DNA from: Phycisphaerae bacterium SM23_33
Lineage (GTDB): Bacteria; Planctomycetota; Phycisphaerae; SM23-33
DNA: 5,749 bases
Direction: 5' to 3'
Assembly: GCA_001303665.1 (NCBI GenBank)
Contig: LJUF01000304.1
Span: forward strand, 1 to 5,749
Shown here: one piece after another, positions 1 to 4,944 of the stretch
How the letters are laid out: the number at the start of each line of letters is the position of its first letter
Position numbering within the stretch: the stretch's first letter is position 1
Position numbers and translations under genes: made by a program
The notes under the pieces: model-generated
Seen by the model: only the letters and a program-made list of their open reading frames with translations
Told to the model about the DNA's origin: nothing
Databases searched by the model: none

Positions 1-2534
1 AGACCCAGCCGGCTCCGGCGCAGGCCCTGGTCGAGTTCAGCGGCCGGGTCGTCGATGCCCAGACCGGTGAGCCGATCGAACAGTTTGCCTTGCAGGACGG
101 CTGGCCCAGCCCGACCGACCCCTCAAAGATCGCCTGGGCCGGCACCTCGGATTCCTCCCGCCGGCCGGGCGGCAGCTTCCGCCATCGAACGGGATGGCGG
201 GCCGGCCAAGAGATCTGGCTTCGCGTCCTGGCCCCCGGCTATCTCCCCCAGCCGGTCACACCCCTGCCGTTGATCGCCCCGGCGGTCGCCCGAAACCTCC
301 AGGTGCGCCTGACCCGCGGCTGGGAGGTCCGCGGCCGGGTCCTGGACCATACCGGAAAACCGGCGGCCGGGGCCAAGGTGTTCCTGGCCGGCAATCAGCC
401 GCTCAGGCTGGCTGATGGCCAGGCCGAATACTTCCGAGGAAGCCAGACACTCACCGACGAGGACGGCCGCTTCGTCCTCACCGGGGCGGGAACCGGCGAG
501 GAAAAGGTCGTCGTCTCGGCCCCTTCCCTTCACGCCTGGGTGAGCAGGTATGTCGAGGGCAAGGAGCTTACGGTCAAGCTGCCCGAGCCGGCGGGGCTGG
601 CGCTGGTCTATGACATCGAGGGCGACGCGGACCCAGCCGACTTCCGCCTCGAGCTCAAGACCTGGGAGATGCCGGACTGGAGGGGCGTCGTGGAAAGCAT
701 ACAGGACCCCCGGGCCCCCAATAAGGGGCAGACGGTCCTGAAGAATCTCACGCCGGGCGTGTACGATCTCGCCCGGACAAAACATCTGAGGGTGGGCGAC
801 CGGGGAGAAATGCCTCTTTGCGACCGCTGCACGATCACGCTGGAACCGGGCAAGACCGAAGGCGTCGAGTTCGTCCGCAAGACCGGCGCCCCCATCACCG
901 GGCAGGTGCTCGGATTAAAGCAGCTCGGCGTGCCGGGTGCGTTCATCTACATCAAGCCGGCCGAGGCCACCGGCGACCCTTCCGGCAGGGAGGATTTCAA
1001 CCTGCGAACCTTCGACGCCCTGACCTGCGGGGTGGACGGGGGCTTCAAGACGGCGCGGATCCCGCCGGGCTCGTACACGCTGGTCGCCCACGCCTACAAG
1101 CCGCCGGAGGAGGACCGGCGTGTCCTGCGGACCGGCTGGCGGCTGCCGGACTTCATTGGGACGGTGAAGGTGACCGTCCCGGAGGACGGCCCGCCGCAGG
1201 CCGTGCGGATTACAATGGCCCCGCCCCCCAGACCCGCCCCCGCCGCTGGACCAAGCTCGCCGCCGGCGACTCAACCGGGGTCTCCGCAAACCCAGCCAGC
1301 GGGGCCGCCGGCCCAGTCCAACCCGTTCAACACCGACAAGGACCCGACCTTTCGGGGCACCGTGCCCGACAACTGGGCCGTGGATCTGGACAAGGGCCAG
1401 TTCGCCCAGCTCAAAGCAGAGTGGCCGGACGCCCTGGACTTGGCCTGGGACAATGACGCCGGCGGCGTGCTGATGCTCCGGCGAGGCTCGGCGGTGCGGG
1501 TGCTGCCCCTGCCCGGGGCGAAGGACTTCGCCGACGCCGCCCGCCAGGCCATTGAGGCCTTCGACCGGCTCACCCGCAGCACCGAGCGCGGCGTCGTCGC
1601 CCGCGACTGCCGCTACGCAGCCGTGCTGACCGACCAGGGCAACCTGGCCGTCCTGCACATCACCCGCTTCGAGCCGGCCGAGGGCGCCATCGCCTGGTCG
1701 CTGGGGCGGGTGGAGAGGACCGACGGGCAACTGAGGGTCACGGCGATCCGCGATCTGGCGGCCGCGGCCGGGGACGTGGCCGACATCCCCGCCCAGGACC
1801 TGCGGGCCGAGGGCAACGCCAAGAAACGGTATTTCCTCATCGGACCGAAGGCCGGCTCCAAGCCGCCCCCCGCCGGCTACCGGCTGGTCATCGTCCTTCC
1901 CGGCGGCGACGGCGGGGCGGACTTCCACCCCTTCGTCAAGCGAATCTACAAGCATGCTCTCTCGGACAATTACCTCGTTGCCCAGCCGGTCTCGGTCGAA
2001 TGGCAGCCCGGACAGTTCAAGCAGACGGTCTGGCCGACGCGGACGGACCCCTGGCCCGCGATGAAGTTCTCGACGGAGGAGTTCGTCGAGGCCGTCATCC
2101 GCGACGTGAGGAAACGCCACAAGCTGGACCCGCGGTATGTCTTCACGCTGGGCTGGTCCTCCAGCGGCCCGCCCTGCTACGCGATCTCGCTCCAGGAAGC
2201 CAGGCCGGTCACGGGCTCGTTCATCGCCATGTCCGTGTTCAAGCCCAACGAGCTGCCCCCGCTGAAGAACGCCGCCGGCCACGCCTACTTCATCCTGCAC
2301 TCGCCGCAGGACTTCATCCCCGTTCGCATGGCCGAGCAGGCGGCCAAGGCCCTTGCCCAGGCCGGCGCCGCCGTCAGGATGAAGACCTACCAGGGCGGCC
2401 ACGGCTGGCGCGGCGACGTCTACGGCAACATCCGCGCCGGCATGCAGTGGCTGGAGACGGCCGCCGCCAAGGCCGCCGCCACCCAGCCCGCGACGCGGGC
2501 GGCGCCCCCGCCCGGAAGACGACCCGCACCCTGA
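1..2534 (+). CDS. Carboxypeptidase-regulatory-like domains fused to C-terminal alpha/beta-hydrolase esterase (5' partial)
   Basis: The frame is open from the window edge (first full codon at 3) to TGA at 2532-2534, giving 843 visible residues; the true start lies upstream. Residue numbers are counted from the codon at 3. Residues about 10-400 hold several beta-rich segments of carboxypeptidase-regulatory type, with the hallmarks FSGRVVDAQTGEPIEQF, VRGRVLDHTGKPAAGAKVF, TDEDGRFVLTG and IPPGSYTLVAHAY. Such segments are common in large planctomycete proteins, some with N-terminal M56/BlaR1-like peptidases, but nothing visible shows what precedes them here. Residues about 405-443 are a Pro/Ala/Gln linker, and about 445-600 form a domain I do not recognise. 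Residues about 607-830 look like an esterase/PHB-depolymerase-type hydrolase: LPGGDGG (632-638, oxyanion-loop style), nucleophile elbow GWSSSG (Ser719 likely), HSPQD (Asp770) and GGHGW (His800). The substrate is unknown; an ester or acylated carbohydrate is a guess. The C-terminus is a low-complexity Ala/Pro tail. The esterase call is firm at fold level and weak at substrate level. Confidence 0.85.
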   Translation, partial: TQPAPAQALVEFSGRVVDAQTGEPIEQFALQDGWPSPTDPSKIAWAGTSDSSRRPGGSFRHRTGWRAGQEIWLRVLAPGYLPQPVTPLPLIAPAVARNLQVRLTRGWEVRGRVLDHTGKPAAGAKVFLAGNQPLRLADGQAEYFRGSQTLTDEDGRFVLTGAGTGEEKVVVSAPSLHAWVSRYVEGKELTVKLPEPAGLALVYDIEGDADPADFRLELKTWEMPDWRGVVESIQDPRAPNKGQTVLKNLTPGVYDLARTKHLRVGDRGEMPLCDRCTITLEPGKTEGVEFVRKTGAPITGQVLGLKQLGVPGAFIYIKPAEATGDPSGREDFNLRTFDALTCGVDGGFKTARIPPGSYTLVAHAYKPPEEDRRVLRTGWRLPDFIGTVKVTVPEDGPPQAVRITMAPPPRPAPAAGPSSPPATQPGSPQTQPAGPPAQSNPFNTDKDPTFRGTVPDNWAVDLDKGQFAQLKAEWPDALDLAWDNDAGGVLMLRRGSAVRVLPLPGAKDFADAARQAIEAFDRLTRSTERGVVARDCRYAAVLTDQGNLAVLHITRFEPAEGAIAWSLGRVERTDGQLRVTAIRDLAAAAGDVADIPAQDLRAEGNAKKRYFLIGPKAGSKPPPAGYRLVIVLPGGDGGADFHPFVKRIYKHALSDNYLVAQPVSVEWQPGQFKQTVWPTRTDPWPAMKFSTEEFVEAVIRDVRKRHKLDPRYVFTLGWSSSGPPCYAISLQEARPVTGSFIAMSVFKPNELPPLKNAAGHAYFILHSPQDFIPVRMAEQAAKALAQAGAAVRMKTYQGGHGWRGDVYGNIRAGMQWLETAAAKAAATQPATRAAPPPGRRPAP

Positions 2535-2686
2535 CCGACGGCCTGCACAAGGCCACCTTCCCGATCAAGGCGTATCCCGGCTTCCCGGCTGCCCCATCAA
2601 GGGGCGCGGCCTGGAGCCGTAGGTCCCCTGCCGAAGCCCGCCGGCGCGACGCAGCCTCCCGGAGGGCCGAAGCCGCGAGTCAGCCC

Positions 2687-2715
2687 TTGCCGGAACCCTT
2701 CGCTGGAGCAATAAT
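2687..2715 (+). promoter_or_regulatory. Candidate sigma70-like promoter for the PEP-CTERM/dockerin gene
   Basis: TTGCCG (2687-2692, 4 of 6 matches to TTGACA) and AATAAT (2710-2715, 5 of 6 to TATAAT) are separated by 17 bases. An A/T-only hexamer stands out in such GC-rich DNA. If used, transcription would start near 2722 and leave a 5' leader of roughly 260 bases containing both hairpins before the start codon at 2980. This is a match to a general consensus only; planctomycete promoters are less well characterised, so it is tentative. Confidence 0.35.
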
Positions 2716-2725
2716 GACCCATGAT

Positions 2726-2746
2726 GGCCCGCGGTGGCTGCGGGCC
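2726..2746 (+). other. Hairpin in the 5' leader (7-bp perfect stem)
   Basis: GGCCCGC (2726-2732) pairs perfectly with GCGGGCC (2740-2746) around a 7-base loop. It begins just after the predicted transcription start near 2722, so it could cap the leader RNA. No T-tract follows, so it is not an intrinsic terminator. In GC-rich DNA a stem of this size can arise by chance. Confidence 0.35.
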
Positions 2747-2876
2747 GGGCCCATCGGGGAACTGTCGGATTGCTCGGGTCCTGTTCCGGTCAAATTCCGC
2801 CCTGCCGGTCCGTGCATCATTGCCTGTATGGATTCCAGCCGGCCTGGTCCGGCGGCGTTGGGCAATGGAACGGTGC

Positions 2877-2902
2877 GCCGTCCGGGGTGTTACGCGGACG
2901 GC
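2877..2902 (+). other. Hairpin in the 5' leader (8-bp perfect stem)
   Basis: GCCGTCCG (2877-2884) pairs perfectly with CGGACGGC (2895-2902), enclosing a 10-base loop. It ends about 65 bases before the Shine-Dalgarno sequence of the gene starting at 2980. It could be a leader-RNA structural element or a protein-binding inverted repeat; no known riboswitch class is recognised and no T-tract follows. Confidence 0.35.
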
Positions 2903-3513
2903 CGGCGGAAGCTGGGCGTGGGGCAGCGGGACGGCTGGGTGAGAAAGGGACTAACCTGCACAGGAAGGGAGGAAGCACAATGGCAATCAAAGGGAGTCTG
3001 ACGGCGGCCATGGCCGTCATCGCGCTGGCGAGCGGCTGGGCCTGGGGGGCGACCTACCATAGCTATTCGCTGCAGGAGGTCGGGCAGTGGCAGGGGTATC
3101 CCGTATTCATGGGCTGGGACGCCTACTCGTTCCAGGACCAGACGCCCCAGGTGTGCGCCTCGGACTGGCAGTGCGGGTCCACCGCCCCAGTCCAGTATCT
3201 CGCATTCTACGGGTCATACCTCGACTGGGCGGAAGCGGCTCCGCCTGGGCCGGCCCACGGCTTCGTGGTCACCTTCTGGGACGATGTGCCCGCGGGCGCC
3301 GACCCACGGTATCCGGCGGTGGACTGGAGCCATCCCGGGCAGCCCTTGCACACGGTAACAGTCCAGGAGTTTCATGTGGAATTCATCGGATGGGAGGTGG
3401 ACCCCTGCAACCCGGGCCCACCCGACCAGCCGAACGTCACCGACGCCACCTTCAAATGTCGCGTGGCCCTCCAGCCGGAGGACTGCTTCTTCCAGCAACA
3501 AGACAGCATCTAC

Positions 3514-3516
3514 TAG
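3514..3516 (+). other. In-frame amber codon at an expected Trp position
   Basis: TAC TAG ACG AGC ATC interrupts an otherwise continuous frame. Coding character is the same on both sides, with no frame change. Replacing TAG by TGG gives IYWTSIAAIYD, which matches the IYW pattern I associate with this domain family. It is therefore best read as a G-to-A nonsense change at 3515, or a base-call error. Confidence 0.75.
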
Positions 3517-3726
3517 ACGAGCATCGCCGCCATCTATGACGCGGACGTGCCCGACCATCCCTGGGGCTGGGCCACGAGGCCCCACTGGTGGCTGATGGGC
3601 GCCCTGGGCGTGTCGGGCCAGCCGGCGGGCACGCCGGGGCCGTACCCGTGGGACTGGTCGCCCCTCCAGGACCCCTGCCAGGCGGGCGGCGCATGGGACA
3701 TGCCCTTATGGGCACGCGGGGCCATC

Positions 3727-3864
3727 GACGGCGACGCCAACCTGGACCGCACGGTGGACGGCCTGGACTACAACACCTGGTCGCTGCACTACCTCCAGAC
3801 CGGGTGGGGCTGGACGGGCGGCAACTTCAACTGCGATGACCTCGTGGACGGGCTGGATTACAGC
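3727..3864 (+). repeat. Dockerin type I-like Ca-binding repeat pair
   Basis: The first repeat, DGDANLDRTVDGLDYNTW from 3727, shows the EF-hand-like ligand pattern D-x-N-x-D-x-x-x-D-x-x-D. The second, GNFNCDDLVDGLDYSYW from 3820, has Asn for the first Asp and an unusual Cys-Asp-Asp where Gly-Asp-Gly is usual, so its calcium site may be weaker. Between them is LHYLQTGWGWTGG, the usual helix and Gly/Trp linker of planctomycete versions. In cellulosomes dockerins bind cohesins; in planctomycetes such repeats are widespread on exported proteins with no proven partner. Confidence 0.8.
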
Positions 3865-3900
3865 TACTGGGCCATATACCACGGGGTCTCGTACGACCTG

Positions 3901-3969
3901 CCCGAGCCGGCCTGCCTGATGCTGCTGGCCCTGACGGCTTGGCCGCTGCTGTTCCGCAGGAGCAGGTGA
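3901..3969 (+). other. PEP-CTERM C-terminal sorting signal
   Basis: Directly after the dockerin repeats come Pro-Glu-Pro (3901-3909), a hydrophobic segment (about ACLMLLALTAWPLLF) and the basic end RRSR before TGA. This is the three-part PEP-CTERM signal, which in characterised systems is processed by exosortase and leads to export or surface association. No exosortase gene lies in the window. The signal is downstream of the TAG, so it is lost unless the stop is read through. Confidence 0.8.
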
Positions 3970-4121
3970 GCGAAAGCGTATCCTCTGACCGCAGCGGTGC
4001 GGAAGCTGAGGGCGGACGCCGAAGCCGGCCGGGGCCTATTCCGTGCCCAGGGCGCCACCAGGGGCGTGTCGCAGCCGGCGATCCTCATGACAGGGCGGAA
4101 TCTCAAAATTTTTTGCGTGGC

Positions 4122-4158
4122 GCAACAGGGTGTATACCAAGCACATACACCGCTGTGC
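4122..4158 (+). other. Strong interrupted inverted repeat upstream of promoter
   Basis: GGTGTAT (4129-4135) and ATACACC (4145-4151) form a perfect 7-bp stem around a 9-base loop. The pairing extends outward through ACAG/CTGT with one bulged G (4152), and then GC/GC with one bulged A (4124), for about 13 pairs in total. It lies just upstream of the -35-like TTGACG at 4173. No T-run follows on the + strand. It could be an operator for a dimeric regulator or an RNA hairpin ending the transcript from the upstream gene. Confidence 0.45.
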
Positions 4159-4172
4159 AGGATTCATCTGAC

Positions 4173-4210
4173 TTGACGCGGCGGCCGACGGGGTTAGACG
4201 GGGTTATAAT
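4173..4210 (+). promoter_or_regulatory. Promoter-like -35/-10 pair with over-long spacer
   Basis: TTGACG (4173-4178) matches the -35 consensus at 5 of 6 positions and TATAAT (4205-4210) is a perfect -10. The spacing between them is 26 bases instead of the usual 16-18. The spacer contains an exact 10-bp tandem duplication; one copy fewer would give a spacing of 16. Start would be near 4217, about 110 bases before the small ORF and 340 before the repeat-protein gene. Neither element has a better partner at normal distance. Confidence 0.45.
4187..4206 (+). repeat. Exact 10-bp tandem duplication in promoter spacer
   Basis: GACGGGGTTA occurs at 4187-4196 and again, with no gap, at 4197-4206. The second copy supplies the first two bases of the TATAAT box. 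The length equals about one helical turn, so it could be a slippage duplication in the spacer or a pair of direct-repeat binding sites for an activator. Confidence 0.9.
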
Positions 4211-4327
4211 CTGTCCCTTACTGCAATTCCTATCGCACAACTCCGCGCTGGTGGGAGAAGTGTGGCAGAGCGAGGGAACCTTTCAAGGCCGTCGGGCCCG
4301 GTGCCCGGCATAGCGGAGGAGATGACG

Positions 4328-4441
4328 ATGCCACCCAAGGCCCTTACAATCCTTGTATGTGTGCCGTTCATCACTCTGGCCTTGCTGGCGGCGCCGGCGG
4401 TCGGCGCAGCCAGCCAAGGCCACCCGGCAGGGCCGGGCTGA
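4328..4441 (+). CDS. Small ORF that is nearly all signal peptide
   Basis: GGAGG at 4315-4319 sits 8 bases before ATG 4328, which makes this start better than the in-frame ATG at 4322. The ORF ends with TGA 4439-4441 and encodes 37 residues. It starts MPPKAL, continues with a hydrophobic core (LTILVCVPFITLALLAAP) and reaches an Ala-x-Ala-type site (AVGAAS), leaving only about 8-10 residues (QGHPAGPG). It looks like a real export signal with almost no mature protein. It precedes, by 112 bases, another signal-peptide gene in the same direction. It may be a small secreted or membrane peptide, a translated leader, or the remnant of a truncated exported protein. No homologue is recognised. Confidence 0.45.
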   Translation: MPPKALTILVCVPFITLALLAAPAVGAASQGHPAGPG

Positions 4442-4502
4442 TTGTTCCGGCGGTGGCGTGACGGTTTGCCCGAGGAGTAGCAATCATTCTGACGGCGCGA
4501 AC

Positions 4503-4518
4503 GGGCGCTGCGGCGCCC
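4503..4518 (+). other. Compact GC hairpin before repeat-protein gene
   Basis: GGGCGC (4503-4508) pairs perfectly with GCGCCC (4513-4518) around the 4-base loop TGCG. It ends 22 bases before the AGGAG ribosome binding site at 4541-4545. It is followed by C-rich rather than T-rich sequence, so it is not a classical terminator. It could separate translation of the small ORF from that of the next gene, but chance is possible at this GC content. Confidence 0.3.
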
Positions 4519-4775
4519 CCAGGTTGTCAGCATCAGGGAAAGGAGCGCACACCATGAGTACGATGCTTCGCACAGGTGCCGTGGCTGTGGTGGCTTGTCT
4601 CGCCGTCACCGTGGCTTTGGCTGATGATCTCGTCTGGTCGGATACTACCGGTCCCTTCGTCTACGACCAGGCCGGCAGCTGGACGCCGAACCAGGTGCCT
4701 GCCGCCGACGACAACGTCTTCTTCTCGATCCTCATCACGCCCGAGCCACTGATCATCATCGGCTCGCCCAAGCCT

Positions 4776-4777
4776 GG
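4776..4777 (+). other. First frameshift: probable one-base insertion (extra G)
   Basis: In CCTGGCCTAC the upstream frame reads SPKPGLQRQ and soon stops at 4841, whereas removing one G gives SPKPAYNVNVIDNDW, which joins smoothly to the repeat region. The exact base is inferred; any single insertion within a few bases would have the same effect. Confidence 0.7.
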
Positions 4778-4944
4778 CCTACAACGTCAACGTGATCGAC
4801 AACGACTGGACGTTCTTTGGCGGGGCCGGTGCAACGCTTGATACCGAGGGCATCGTGACCATCGATGATCCTGCCGGCACGTCGATCACTCACGGCACCA
4901 ACCTCACGGTCACCACCGGCGTCAACTGGGACACCGTGTATGAC

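Larger units (their letters stand above)
2535..2979 (+). other. Non-coding interval between esterase gene and PEP-CTERM gene
   Basis: This 445-base stretch carries no convincing gene on either strand; the open frames crossing it are Arg/Pro/Gly-rich shadows without a suitable ribosome binding site. It holds a sigma70-like promoter candidate (2687-2715) and two perfect-stem hairpins (2726-2746 and 2877-2902). A compact palindrome, CCTCCCGGAGG, lies at about 2655-2665. No hairpin followed by a T-run was seen, so termination of the upstream gene is not explained by a classical intrinsic terminator. Confidence 0.6.
2980..3969 (+). pseudogene. Secreted dockerin-repeat PEP-CTERM protein, interrupted by one in-frame TAG
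   Basis: Start ATG 2980 is set by GGAGG at 2968-2972, 7 bases upstream, and by an immediate signal peptide (MAIKG, hydrophobic AAMAVIALASGWAW, cleavage near residues 22-24). The frame is open to TAG at 3514-3516 (178 residues) and then continues, same frame and same style, to TGA at 3967-3969, 329 codons in all. Order: signal peptide; an exported beta-rich domain (about 25-210) with FVVTFWDDVPAG and, across the stop, SIY[TAG]TSIAAIYD then HPWGWATRPHWW; a dockerin-like repeat pair (about 250-295); and PEP plus a hydrophobic helix plus RRSR (308-329). The middle domain resembles a planctomycete exported domain I recall as DUF7901, where IYW followed by I/A-rich strand and PWGW is typical; this needs a profile search. 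The expected residue at the stop is Trp, and TGG to TAG is one base change. As it stands, translation ends before the dockerin and anchor. A downstream restart product (from about 3547) would lack a signal peptide. Alternatives are a sequencing error or amber read-through. Confidence 0.8.
3970..4321 (+). other. Non-coding interval with hairpin and promoter-like elements
   Basis: No supported gene lies in these 352 bases. A small CCGCA/TGCGG hairpin (3989-4002) follows the stop codon by about 20 bases but has no T-tract. An AAAATTTTTT run lies at 4105-4114 without a stem directly before it. A stronger hairpin spans 4122-4158. A promoter-like TTGACG/TATAAT pair with a duplicated spacer lies at 4173-4210. 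From about 4100 to 4250 the base composition is visibly more A/T-rich than the surrounding coding DNA, which fits a regulatory region for the genes that follow. Confidence 0.6.

Noticed and set aside
915..2402. 495-codon open frame on the minus strand
   Set aside because: It is antisense to the esterase gene, Gly/Arg/Val/His-rich with no domain or signal, and is explained by the GC-rich codon bias of the + strand gene.
2000..3001. 333-codon + strand frame running through the esterase end and the spacer
   Set aside because: Its sequence is Arg/Ala/Pro-rich, out of frame with the clear hydrolase motifs, and ends inside the signal peptide of the next gene.
3514..3516. TAG decoded as pyrrolysine or by programmed read-through
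   Set aside because: No supporting element is visible, and a one-base change from a family Trp codon is a simpler explanation. Not formally excluded.
4105..4114. AAAATTTTTT as an intrinsic terminator of the upstream gene
   Set aside because: No GC-rich stem sits directly before the T-run; the nearby strong hairpin lies after it, not before.
4088..4177. 29-codon ORF starting ATGACAGGG
   Set aside because: It has no ribosome binding site, no signal or domain character, and overlaps the hairpin and -35-like element.
4470..4500. GGAGTAGC at about 4474 as the start of a manganese (yybP-ykoY) riboswitch
   Set aside because: Only this short motif matches; the rest of the conserved three-way-junction sequence is not seen.
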